This document shows positions 7,445-16,276 of a stretch of 64,000 nt of DNA, piece by piece. The stretch is from JAJDAT01 sp964570665. Its GTDB lineage: Bacteria; Nitrospinota; Nitrospinia; Nitrospinales; JAJDAT01. The stretch lies in assembly GCA_964570665.1 (NCBI GenBank), contig CAZMZH010000002.1, positions 372,001 through 436,000 on the forward strand, written 5' to 3'. The stretch's first letter is position 1. Each line of letters begins with the position of its first letter. The notes under the pieces are model-generated. The model saw only the letters and a list, made by a program, of their open reading frames with translations. It was not told the DNA's origin and did no database searches. A program made the position numbers and the translations under genes.

Positions 7445-9796
7445 ATGGCTTTTGATAAGAAAAAATTTATTCACAAATTTGTCGATGAAGCTAACGATCA
7501 TATAGATAAGTTGAACGACGGTTTAGTGAGTTTGGAATCTAACCCAGGAGATCAAGAGACCGTAAGCGAAATTTTTCGATCGGCGCATACGATTAAAGGT
7601 TCTTCTAGAATTTTAGGATTAATATCCATCAGTGTGGTTGCGCATAAACTGGAAGATGCTCTTTCAGCTTTAAGAGATGGAAAGATTTCTCAAAGCAAAG
7701 CTTTATTTAATTTGTTTTTTAAAGCGGCCGATTTAATTTCAGAATTTGTTCAAAGAGTTTCCGAAGGAGAAGAAGTAGAAGACGATACGACTGAAATTTG
7801 CGAACGTTTAGAGAAAGCCGCTTCAGGCGAAATGGAAAGTGAACCCGCGCCTTCTCCATCTTTAGAAAAAGTAGCTGATAAAAAAGAGGACCCTCCCCAT
7901 GAGGTAAAAGTAAAAGAACCGATTCATGAAGAAAAAACTCCAGTTGTAAAAAAAGAAGAAGAGCAAGTTTCTATAAAAAAAGAACAGCCTTCTCCGGATT
8001 TAGCCTCACCAAAAGATATTTCGGTCGCTTCTCCATCCCCTAAGCCGCAAGCTCAAAAGCCGTTAAAGAAACCTCGCGTTTCTGAAACAGTTCGAGTTAA
8101 AACAGAAAAGTTAGATGAAACTGTTAATTTGATGGGTGAAATTGTTTCAAATCATATCCGCTTAAAGCAAAATTGGGTCGATATAAATGAAATAGGAAAA
8201 ATTTCTAAGAAATATTTGGAAAATTTTTCAGGATTTACTTATGAAGATGGAAAACTGAGTCCTGAAGATAGTCGGGACTTATTTGAACAATTCCAAGGTA
8301 TTTATGGGAAATTAAGACAACTTTCGGTTTGGACTAAAGATGTTCTAAACTTTCAGACTCTTTTGACGGATCAGTTGCGCGAAAAAGTCTTAAAAATGAG
8401 AATGTTGCCATTGTCTACCGTTTTAGACGCTTTTCCAAGGATGGTTCGAGACATATCCTCTACATGCGGTAAAGAAGTTAATTTTTTAGTCGAAGGCGGC
8501 GAAACGGAATTAGATAAAAAAATTATCGAAAAAATTGGCGACCCTCTACTGCATATGATCCGAAACAGTGTAGATCATGGTATTGAAGCTCCTGGCGATC
8601 GAATCAGGGATGGCAAACCTGAAGCTGGAACTATTAGATTAAAAGCTTCTTATGAAGGCGGTAATGTTTTGATTGAGCTCCGCGATGATGGTTCCGGAAT
8701 TCCCTTAAAAAAGATCAAAGAAAAGGCCATCGCAAAAAAGTTGTTCGGGGAAGAAATGCTGAACAATATGACCGAAAATGAGATCGTTAATTTGATTTTT
8801 AGGCCTGGATTCAGCACTAGCGCTTCGGTTACGGATGTTTCTGGACGAGGTGTAGGAATGGATGTCGTTCGGGAAAATATTGTTATGAACTTAAAGGGAT
8901 CGATTCAAGTTGAAACTGTGGAGGGAAAAGGAACTTGTTTTTTTATCCGGTTGCCATTAACTCTAGCAGTGATGCGCGTTCTGTTGATTTCCGTTTCAAA
9001 ATATAAATTTGCTCTTCCTCTAGATTTTGTAAAAGAAATAGTCAAAGCAAATAAAGACCAGATAATTAAAGTTGTGGATAAAAGAGCGATTTCTTTAAGA
9101 GAAGAAATCATTCCCATTGTAAATTTAGATTTTGCGCTAGATTTACCTGAAAAGAGTAAAGAAAATTCGGAAGAGCTTAATATCGTCCTTGTAGAGATGG
9201 GTAATGAATGCCTGGGATTAGTAGTCGATACAATTTTAAGCGAAGAGGATATGGAAATTAAGTCATTACCCAATCATATGAAAAGTAATGAAATCGTATC
9301 GGGAGTTACCTTATCTGGTAAAAACGAGGTTGTTTTGGCTTTGCACGTGCCCAAATTATTTTTTATAGCTAAAGATGAAAATCCCGAAAAATTAGCCCCT
9401 GATTCCAATCGCGAAATTATTGAAGAGCCAAAACGTAATATATTAGTTGTTGACGACTCCGAAAGCGCAAGAGAAGTACAAAAGAGTATTTTAGAGTCTT
9501 CTGGTTATAATGTTGCGATTGCGGTAGATGGCATGGATGGTTATAGGGTAGCGCAAGAAGAGCAATTTGATTTGGTGATATCCGATATTGAAATGCCGAG
9601 AATGAATGGATTTGATTTTATCAAAAAACTAAAAATGGAAGATTCATATCGACATACGCCGGTCATTGTCGTCAGTTCTCGAAATGAGGAATTATATAAA
9701 AGAAAAGGAATGCAGGCTGGGGCGGATGCATTTATTGTGAAAGGTGGATTTGATCAGACTAGATTATTAAAAATGGTACAAAACTTGATACATTAA
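7445..9796 (+). CDS. cheA: Hybrid chemotaxis histidine kinase CheA with C-terminal receiver
   Basis: 783 residues. The order is HPt domain with phospho-accepting H48 (SAHTIKGSSR), a Pro/Lys/Glu-rich linker (130-210), dimerisation domain (about 215-340), an ATPase domain with N-box HMIRNSVDHGIE and G-boxes DDGSGI and GRGVGMDVV, and the CheW-like P5 domain (500-635). A receiver domain (about 658-783) follows, with acceptor D714 in VISDIEMP. No separate CheY-binding P2 domain is evident and no stand-alone cheY lies in the cluster. The fused receiver may therefore be a phosphate sink or an output. Start ATG 7445 lacks a strong Shine-Dalgarno. Confidence 0.95.
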   Translation: MAFDKKKFIHKFVDEANDHIDKLNDGLVSLESNPGDQETVSEIFRSAHTIKGSSRILGLISISVVAHKLEDALSALRDGKISQSKALFNLFFKAADLISEFVQRVSEGEEVEDDTTEICERLEKAASGEMESEPAPSPSLEKVADKKEDPPHEVKVKEPIHEEKTPVVKKEEEQVSIKKEQPSPDLASPKDISVASPSPKPQAQKPLKKPRVSETVRVKTEKLDETVNLMGEIVSNHIRLKQNWVDINEIGKISKKYLENFSGFTYEDGKLSPEDSRDLFEQFQGIYGKLRQLSVWTKDVLNFQTLLTDQLREKVLKMRMLPLSTVLDAFPRMVRDISSTCGKEVNFLVEGGETELDKKIIEKIGDPLLHMIRNSVDHGIEAPGDRIRDGKPEAGTIRLKASYEGGNVLIELRDDGSGIPLKKIKEKAIAKKLFGEEMLNNMTENEIVNLIFRPGFSTSASVTDVSGRGVGMDVVRENIVMNLKGSIQVETVEGKGTCFFIRLPLTLAVMRVLLISVSKYKFALPLDFVKEIVKANKDQIIKVVDKRAISLREEIIPIVNLDFALDLPEKSKENSEELNIVLVEMGNECLGLVVDTILSEEDMEIKSLPNHMKSNEIVSGVTLSGKNEVVLALHVPKLFFIAKDENPEKLAPDSNREIIEEPKRNILVVDDSESAREVQKSILESSGYNVAIAVDGMDGYRVAQEEQFDLVISDIEMPRMNGFDFIKKLKMEDSYRHTPVIVVSSRNEELYKRKGMQAGADAFIVKGGFDQTRLLKMVQNLIH

Positions 9797-9812
9797 TTTT
9801 TAGATATACCTG

Positions 9813-9846
9813 AGCCAAGATTGATAGCAAAAGCTTTGGCTTTTTT
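9813..9846 (+). terminator. Possible weak terminator between cheA and the cyclase gene
   Basis: AGCCAA (9813-9818) can pair with TTGGCT (9836-9841), leaving a 17-base loop that holds a further AGC/GCT pair, and six Ts follow (9841-9846). The stem is weak, so partial termination or none is possible. It would lower expression of the genes after cheA. Confidence 0.35.
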
Positions 9847-9882
9847 CAAAATTTGTAAAATAAGTTGGAAGGCGAAAAAGTA

Positions 9883-12132
9883 ATGGGTTCTACCACCATA
9901 TTAATTGTAGACGACGACAGTTTTGTTCGCGAAATATTGGTTGATATATTGGAGTCCGAAGATTTTAAAACTGATACGGCGGAAAATGGTTTAGATGCGC
10001 TCAATAAATATAAGGAAAATGCTTCCAAAATAGATGTCATTGTTTCCGATATTAATATGCCCATTATGGGTGGAGTTGATTTGATTAAAGCGCTTCGTAA
10101 CGATGTCAAATCTGAAGTTCCAGTTGTTGTTTTGTCTGGAAATAACGAAGTTGCCATTGCTATTGACGCAATTAATAGTGGGGCCAGCGAATATATTTTG
10201 AAGGACGAGAACTTGCAAGAGACTATCGTTTTGGCCTTAAACAAGGCTTTGGAAAACAAACGAATTGTAGATGAAAATCGAGCTTTAGTTCACAACATAA
10301 CCCAAAAGAATGAAGAAATGGGCGGCATAATTCAGCGAATGAATGATTTGGGAACCGCTCTTTCTGCAGAGAAAAATTTTCAAAACTTAATGGAGATTAT
10401 TATTTCCAACGCTCGCGAATTAACTCATGCGGATGCAGGTACTTTATATTTAATTGAAGATGAGAAACTATCATTTAAAATAGTTCAAAACGATACTCTA
10501 AAAATCCATCTAGGAGGAAAATCCAGCGAAGAAATTAAGTTTCCTCCAGTTGAAATAAAGGAATCTAATGTTTCAGGCTATTCTGCTTTAAAAAAAGAAG
10601 TTGTAAATATTCCAGACGTCTATTCTTCAGAATTGTTCGATTTTACCGGCCCTAAAAAATTTGATCAAACTTCTAACTATAGATCGAAATCGATGTTAGT
10701 TGTTCCCATGGTAAATCGGATGAATGACGTTGTTGGGGTGCTTCAATTGCTTAATTCTAAAGATCCTGACACAGGTGAAGTTGTTACATTTTCGGAAAGT
10801 TCTGAAGAATACATAAAGGCTTTAGGGTCTCAGGCTGCTGTAGCCGTAAATAATTTGTTGTTAGAAGCGAAAGCGGAAAAACTTTTTGAAGAGATCTTAA
10901 ATATAAAAAATTACAATGAAAGCATTCTTGAAAGTCTCACTAATGGCGTTATAACTTTAGATGCGAATAACCAAATAATTAAATGTAATGCTGCAGTATT
11001 AAGAATTTTAGAAACTCAAGAAGATCAAATTGTTAATCAATCGGCCCAGAAATTTTTTGCGCAAAATAACCGGTGGGTGTTGGATAATTTAAAGCGAGTT
11101 ATTCAAATGGGATCCCCCGCCATAGTGATGGATACCGAGTTAATTTTTGATAATGATCGAGTGGTTCCTCTAAATCTTACTGCAGTTCCTTTGAAAAACG
11201 CGAAGTCGGAATTAATTGGATCCATGTTAGTTTTAGAAGATATTACTTCTGAAAAGCGCATGAAAGGAACCCTCGCCAGGTACATGGATAAAGATGTCGC
11301 TGAACAATTGATGGAAGGCGGAGAAGATATGCTCGGCGGTCAAAGCCAGGAAGCTTCGGTTTTGTTTTCCGATATCCGAAGTTTTACTACGCTTACCGAG
11401 AAATTAGGTCCAGCGGGAACGGTGGCAATGTTAAATGAATATTTTACGGAGATGGTTGATTATATTTTTAAGTATAAGGGAATACTTGATAAATATATAG
11501 GAGACGCAATTTTAGCTGTTTTTGGAGTTCCTTTTACAAATGAGCAAGATCCCGAAAATGCCGTAAATGCTGCCATTGGAATGGTGAAATCTCTGACGGA
11601 ATTTAATGCGAAAAGAATTCTAGAGAATAAAGATCCTATTGATATTGGTATTGGGGTTAATACGGATACTGTCTTGGCTGGAAATATTGGATCTGAAAAA
11701 AGGATGGATTATACCGTAATTGGCGATGGAGTTAACTTAGCTGCCAGATTAGAAGGGGCTACAAAGTCTTATGGGGCAAAGATTTTGATTAGCGAATCCA
11801 CAAAAAATAAGTTAACCCAAGACCATATATACCGCGAAGTTGACAAATTAGTTGTTAAAGGAAAAACTAAACCCGTTAGTGTTTTTGAAGTTTTAGATTT
11901 TCATAACGAATCAACTTTTCCTAAAATGAAGGAATGTTTAGAAATATTTAACGAAGGATATCAATCTTATCTTAAGCGAAATTGGGACGAAGGCGTTATG
12001 TTCTTTGAAGAAGTATTGACGCTCAATCCAAATGATAAGCCGGCATCTTTATATGTTGAACGATTGCGCCTTTATAAAGAGAATCCGCCTGCGGATGATT
12101 GGGACGGTTCTTTCGTGATGACCACTAAATAA
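9883..12132 (+). CDS. Class III adenylate/guanylate cyclase with REC, GAF and PAS domains
   Basis: 749 residues from ATG 9883 (GGAAGG 10 bases upstream; an upstream TTG at 9865 is rejected). The N-terminal receiver has acceptor D56 (VSDINMP). A GAF domain (about 160-330) and a PAS domain (about 345-455) lead into a class III cyclase domain (about 485-660). Both metal-binding aspartates are present, D497 (FSDIRSFT) and D541 (IGDAIL). K537 (DKYIGD) favours ATP as substrate, and the transition-state pair is in NLAARLEGATK. A TPR-like tail follows. Its place between cheA and cheW suggests that phosphotransfer from CheA controls cyclic-nucleotide synthesis; that is inference. Confidence 0.92.
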   Translation: MGSTTILIVDDDSFVREILVDILESEDFKTDTAENGLDALNKYKENASKIDVIVSDINMPIMGGVDLIKALRNDVKSEVPVVVLSGNNEVAIAIDAINSGASEYILKDENLQETIVLALNKALENKRIVDENRALVHNITQKNEEMGGIIQRMNDLGTALSAEKNFQNLMEIIISNARELTHADAGTLYLIEDEKLSFKIVQNDTLKIHLGGKSSEEIKFPPVEIKESNVSGYSALKKEVVNIPDVYSSELFDFTGPKKFDQTSNYRSKSMLVVPMVNRMNDVVGVLQLLNSKDPDTGEVVTFSESSEEYIKALGSQAAVAVNNLLLEAKAEKLFEEILNIKNYNESILESLTNGVITLDANNQIIKCNAAVLRILETQEDQIVNQSAQKFFAQNNRWVLDNLKRVIQMGSPAIVMDTELIFDNDRVVPLNLTAVPLKNAKSELIGSMLVLEDITSEKRMKGTLARYMDKDVAEQLMEGGEDMLGGQSQEASVLFSDIRSFTTLTEKLGPAGTVAMLNEYFTEMVDYIFKYKGILDKYIGDAILAVFGVPFTNEQDPENAVNAAIGMVKSLTEFNAKRILENKDPIDIGIGVNTDTVLAGNIGSEKRMDYTVIGDGVNLAARLEGATKSYGAKILISESTKNKLTQDHIYREVDKLVVKGKTKPVSVFEVLDFHNESTFPKMKECLEIFNEGYQSYLKRNWDEGVMFFEEVLTLNPNDKPASLYVERLRLYKENPPADDWDGSFVMTTK

Positions 12133-12195
12133 TAATTTTGCGACAAAAGATAATTTCGATTATTCATATTAGTTTGAAAAGTATGGAGGATTGCT

Positions 12196-12756
12196 GTGGG
12201 CGAAGAAATTGAAAAAAGAAAAAGCGATCGAATACTTGAAGCGATAAAAAAACGTTTGGATGAAAAACAAACTATCCAAGTCGAAGAGAAAAAGGTTGAA
12301 CTTGTCGTGTTTACATTAAACGACGCCTTTTATGCGTTTTATGGACAAGACGTTAAAGAAATCCTTTCAGTATTAACCATTTATTTTGTTCCAGGCACTC
12401 CAAAATACATTTTGGGAATCGTTAATGTTCGCGGAGATATTCAATCGGTATTAAATATTAGGACATTTTTAAATATCCCAGAAAATGAGTTGGTTGAGGC
12501 AAAAGGAAGAATTGTAATTGCCGAGAAAAATGATGTGCGATCTGGAGTTCTAGTAGATTCTGTTGTTGATGTTGTTGATGTGCCAGAAGAGTCTATTAAA
12601 CAGGCAATTTCAACCTTGAACGAAGATATTCGATATTTTGTTGTCGGAGAGACAACCTACAAAGAACATAACGTAGTGTTATTGGATATTGGAAAGGTTT
12701 TTGAAAAAATATCTGAAGGTAAGATTGAATCATCAGTTGAAACTCCAAGCAAATGA
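12196..12756 (+). CDS. cheW: Chemotaxis coupling protein CheW
   Basis: 186 residues starting at GTG 12196 with TGGAGGA just upstream. A charged helical N-terminal extension (1-35) precedes a standard CheW double beta-barrel with the conserved GIVNVRGDIQSVLNI segment. CheW links receptors to CheA. It overlaps the next gene by four bases (ATGA), implying translational coupling. Confidence 0.93.
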   Translation: MGEEIEKRKSDRILEAIKKRLDEKQTIQVEEKKVELVVFTLNDAFYAFYGQDVKEILSVLTIYFVPGTPKYILGIVNVRGDIQSVLNIRTFLNIPENELVEAKGRIVIAEKNDVRSGVLVDSVVDVVDVPEESIKQAISTLNEDIRYFVVGETTYKEHNVVLLDIGKVFEKISEGKIESSVETPSK

Positions 12757-13244
12757 ACGAAACTGCAATCAAAGCAATTAAAGAAAATGATTTAGTTGCC
12801 GAAGACGAAATTCGCTTATTGATTTTTAAAATTATGGGCGTTTGTTTTGGCGCAGACATGGAACAAATTGAGGAGATGGTTGACTTTTCCCAGGCCCAAC
12901 AAGAGGACTGGGATATTAGACATTTTACAGAAGCAATTTCTTTTAGAGATATTGAGGTTGAATACAAAAAGCCAAAAGTAGTATTGATAAAAGATAGCGA
13001 TCAAGATGTTGGTATTGTTATTGATCAGCCTGAAAATATAGTGAATATTAATTTTCAATCGATAAGATTACTACCTCCTCTTTTAGAAAATCAGGATACT
13101 GTAGATGCAATATGGGCGGCTTTATTTTTGGGAGAAGATTTAATTTTACTAGTGGATTTTTATCGTCTTCAAGATTGCCTACCCGAGGTAGAAAATTTGG
13201 AGTCGTTGGAAAAAACTAAAGATCTTGAAATTGAGTCTAAGTAA
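12753..13244 (+). CDS. Second, divergent CheW-like protein
   Basis: 163 residues starting within the cheW stop (ATGA overlap). The fold pattern resembles CheW: a first strand with LLIFKIMGVCFGADMEQIEEMV, a middle segment VGIVIDQPENIVNI, and a final ALFLGEDLILLVDF. The canonical GxxNxRG loop that contacts CheA and receptors is missing. It may be an adaptor with a different partner, or a degenerate paralogue. The tight overlap with cheW argues that both products are made together. Confidence 0.7.
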   Translation: MNETAIKAIKENDLVAEDEIRLLIFKIMGVCFGADMEQIEEMVDFSQAQQEDWDIRHFTEAISFRDIEVEYKKPKVVLIKDSDQDVGIVIDQPENIVNINFQSIRLLPPLLENQDTVDAIWAALFLGEDLILLVDFYRLQDCLPEVENLESLEKTKDLEIESK

Positions 13245-13275
13245 ATTTAAATTGTATAAAAATTAAGAGGGAATT

Positions 13276-13413
13276 TTGACGACAACGCGCAAACTTTTTA
13301 TAGCCTGTAGTATTACGGTTAAAAGCTTTGACCATATCCGTTTTAATAATATTTCACAGGCAGCAAGCAGTCGTTTGATTAATAACGAATTGGTCCGGGA
13401 GGACGTTAAATGA
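13276..13413 (+). CDS. Possible 45-residue peptide coupled to the chemoreceptor gene
   Basis: A frame from TTG 13276 (AGAGGG four bases upstream, a short spacing) runs 45 codons to a TGA at 13411-13413. That stop overlaps the receptor ATG as ATGA, the same coupling used by the two genes before it. The product is basic with no clear membrane segment. It fills most of an otherwise unexplained 165-base gap. The TTG start and lack of any recognised family keep confidence low. Confidence 0.3.
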   Translation: MTTTRKLFIACSITVKSFDHIRFNNISQAASSRLINNELVREDVK

Positions 13414-15845
13414 AAAACTGGTCTTTAAACAAAAAAGCTATATTTGTATTTAGTTTGATGATCGTAGTTATGGGATTTTGCGCCTACGTCATTTTTGACT
13501 CCTTGAGTTCAGCTCAAAAAGACGCGGATATCACCAACGCTTTGGGAAGACAAAGAATGCTGAGTCAGGCTATGGGTAAAGCCGCTTTGGGTAACGCTAT
13601 GGCTAAAAGCCGCAAGCAGAATATAGTTCAACGCGTAAAGTCTCTGGATCATTATATTACTCAAATGCGAGGAACTTATACAAAGCAGGTAATTGGGCCA
13701 GCTAAAGAAAATGGTCTTGCAATTAGCATGGACCCCGAATCCGAAGGGCATCCGGCAATTCCTTTTCCCGCTACTTTGACGCGAATGGTGAACGCTAAGT
13801 TTGGAGCTGGCAGAGATTTTACTATCGATATTATTTCTCCAGATCCTGTAAACCCTGATAAAGGGTTAATCACGGATTTTGATAAAGAAGCTTATGAGTT
13901 TTTAACAAAAAAATCGAAAAGTGTTTTTACAAGAACTTTTGAATTGGACGATAAATTATATATCAGATTATATACCGCCGATAAGGCTACCGTTCAAGTT
14001 TGCGCTGATTGTCATATGGCTTTGAAGGGCGGAAAACGTTTTGCAATTGGAGATATTTTAGGTATCAGAAAGTACAATTTGTTGTTTTCAGCCGATATTT
14101 CTAGAGGGCGAAACGAATTAAACGCAAGCTTAACGGAGTTTGACCACGCTAAACAAATTTTTAAAGATACTTTAAAGGCTATGAGAAAGGGAGGGGAATA
14201 TCCTGCAGATATGGGATTTAAAAAGTCGGTATCCGTAAACGCCATAAATAACGAAACAATTCAAGATAATCTTGAAGAAGTGGATAGAGTTTTTAACAAG
14301 TTTTTGGCGGCAGTGGATAACCTTCTTACTTCGGAAGTAAATTCTCCAAGATATAGAGACGCGCAACAAGAAATTGTAAGTTTATCAAATGAATTGCGAG
14401 ATAAGAGCAATAAGATTGTGGATTTGTATAATCGACTAGCCAATGAAAATCAAAAGCGTATAAAAAGTATAGTCATAGTTTTTGTTATTTTGATTTTAGC
14501 GGCTTTGATTAGCATAGCTTATTTCTTTTCTACTTCTGTTGTAAAACCGGTCCGTAAAATTTCTGGAGTTATGGGCGAAGTAGCCAAGGGAAATTTTATG
14601 CAGGAAAACTTGCCAGTGGTTTCTGAAGACGAAATTGGAGTATTGTCCGATACTTATAATACGATGTTAGGCACCATGCGGCAAATTGTTAATCAGGCTA
14701 AAGATATAGCCGATGGCGATTTATCGAAAACTTATGAGTTGAAAGGAGAACTTTCTGTTGCTTTTGGGAAGATGACCAATGAGCTTAGAGACAAGCAAAA
14801 CGCTGATATCGAATTTAAAGAAATGGCGACAGAGAGAGAATCGCAGGCGGAAGATTTAAAGAATAAGGTCGACGCCATTTTGGAATGCGTTAGCGCTGCG
14901 GCAAAAGGAGACTTGAGCAAACATATAGATGTGAAGGGAGAATCTGCCATCGGCCAAATGGGAGAAGGTCTGGAAATGTTTTTTGATAATTTGTCGACTA
15001 ACATGAAGGGGATAGCTAACATGGCAAACGATTTGGCATTTTCCGCAAAAGAGATTTCAAGTTCTGTCCAAGATCAGGCATCGGTTTCCGCCGAGCAATC
15101 GGCGTCTGTAACTGAAATTTCTTCCACCGTAGAAGAACTTTCGGCTTCGTCAAATCAAGTCGCGGAGAATGCAGATTCTGTAGCCCGTATTTCAGCCGAT
15201 TCGTTGCATGACTCTGAACGGGGTATGAAAGCTATTGGGTCTTTAAAGCTTAAGATGGATGAGATTTCTGAGGATAATCAGGGAGGAATGAAAGAAATTG
15301 TCGAATTAGGTAGAAAATCTAATGAAATTGGTAAAGTTATGGAAATAATTAACAATATTGCGGATCAAACCAAGTTAATTGCGTTTAATGCCGCTATAGA
15401 AGCCTCTAGCGCAGGTGAAGCGGGAAAACGTTTTGGAGTTGTAGCGGTTGAAATTCGCCAATTAGCAGATAATGTTATGGATTCGACGGGCGAAATCCAA
15501 AGCAAAATTGATGAAATTCAACAGGCTATTAATAGGTTAGTTATAAATTCAGAGCAAGGATCCAATCGAATTAAAGAAGGAAATATGTTGGCTGGACAAA
15601 CAATTGAAGAATTAGAAAGATTGGTCGATAGAGCTAAAAGCGCTGCTGATGCGGCGTCTCAAATTTCTCTTTCGACAAAACAACAAAAAACGGGCACTGA
15701 ACAAGTATTGTCGGCATTAAAAGAAATTGTTAATGGAACGCGGCAATCGTCGTCTGCGATTAAGCAAACCTCGAATGTGACGCATAAATTATCTGAAATG
15801 TCAGAAAGACTGAACGAACTAGTTAGTAGGTTTAAACTAGATTAA
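13410..15845 (+). CDS. Methyl-accepting chemotaxis protein with c-type heme sensor domain
   Basis: 811 residues; GGGAGGAC precedes ATG 13410. One membrane segment (10-30) starts a periplasmic domain resembling the DUF3365/Tll0287 heme-sensor family, with a CXXCH heme-attachment site at C198-H202 (CADCH). The second membrane segment (about 353-375) is followed by HAMP-type modules and a cytoplasmic signalling domain with the hairpin region IADQTKLIAFNAAIEASSAGEAGKRFGVVAVEIRQLAD (split here only for reference to its NAAIEA core, about residues 660-700). The receptor probably reports periplasmic redox state or a small gaseous ligand to CheA. It is last in the operon and overlaps by nine bases the convergent next gene. 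Confidence 0.92.
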   Translation: MKNWSLNKKAIFVFSLMIVVMGFCAYVIFDSLSSAQKDADITNALGRQRMLSQAMGKAALGNAMAKSRKQNIVQRVKSLDHYITQMRGTYTKQVIGPAKENGLAISMDPESEGHPAIPFPATLTRMVNAKFGAGRDFTIDIISPDPVNPDKGLITDFDKEAYEFLTKKSKSVFTRTFELDDKLYIRLYTADKATVQVCADCHMALKGGKRFAIGDILGIRKYNLLFSADISRGRNELNASLTEFDHAKQIFKDTLKAMRKGGEYPADMGFKKSVSVNAINNETIQDNLEEVDRVFNKFLAAVDNLLTSEVNSPRYRDAQQEIVSLSNELRDKSNKIVDLYNRLANENQKRIKSIVIVFVILILAALISIAYFFSTSVVKPVRKISGVMGEVAKGNFMQENLPVVSEDEIGVLSDTYNTMLGTMRQIVNQAKDIADGDLSKTYELKGELSVAFGKMTNELRDKQNADIEFKEMATERESQAEDLKNKVDAILECVSAAAKGDLSKHIDVKGESAIGQMGEGLEMFFDNLSTNMKGIANMANDLAFSAKEISSSVQDQASVSAEQSASVTEISSTVEELSASSNQVAENADSVARISADSLHDSERGMKAIGSLKLKMDEISEDNQGGMKEIVELGRKSNEIGKVMEIINNIADQTKLIAFNAAIEASSAGEAGKRFGVVAVEIRQLADNVMDSTGEIQSKIDEIQQAINRLVINSEQGSNRIKEGNMLAGQTIEELERLVDRAKSAADAASQISLSTKQQKTGTEQVLSALKEIVNGTRQSSSAIKQTSNVTHKLSEMSERLNELVSRFKLD

Positions 15846-16136
15846 ATTATAGTTTTTTAGGGATATCTTGAACTTTTTACCAATTAAACTTTGGTCTAAC
15901 ATTGTCGAAGTAAAGCGATCTAGAAATAACTGAATATTTTTTCGTATCGCATAAATTGAGTTACTCAAGGTTTTTGATTTTCTTTTAACCGGAGTAATAT
16001 TGTTTTGTTTTAAAATTTGACGTTTTATTACTGTTTTAAAGGTTTCTGCAGTTATTTCTCCCGCAATCAGTTTCTTTTTTAGGCCCTGAACTCCTTTTGG
16101 GTTTAATCTAGTGTTTAATGTTACTGATTTGCCCAT
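15837..16136 (-). CDS. Hypothetical basic helical protein
   Basis: 99 residues from ATG (complement of 16134-16136), chosen because GGAAGGAAG lies just upstream. The longer frame to 16289 would overlap the next gene and adds residues without a ribosome-binding site. The product begins MGKSVTLNTRLNPKGVQGL, is rich in Lys and Ile, and has no signal peptide. Its 3' end overlaps the chemoreceptor stop by nine bases. No family recognised. Confidence 0.6.
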   Translation of the reverse strand: MGKSVTLNTRLNPKGVQGLKKKLIAGEITAETFKTVIKRQILKQNNITPVKRKSKTLSNSIYAIRKNIQLFLDRFTSTMLDQSLIGKKFKISLKNYNLI

Positions 16137-16276
16137 AAAACTTCCTTCCAAATAACGTTTTGCGTCAAAATTCCGATAAATATTATAAGGTGCAAAGCTA
16201 ATGCCATTTTTTGTTTTATTAATTTTGCTTGCTAGTTTTAAAACCGCAAAAAGCGTGCAATATATTCTGATTTTGG

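Noticed and set aside
8905..9273. Antisense frame inside cheA, and similar ones in the cyclase, receptor, mnmG and pentapeptide genes
   Set aside because: Composition mirrors the coding strand opposite, no ribosome-binding sites or recognisable domains; shadows of real genes.
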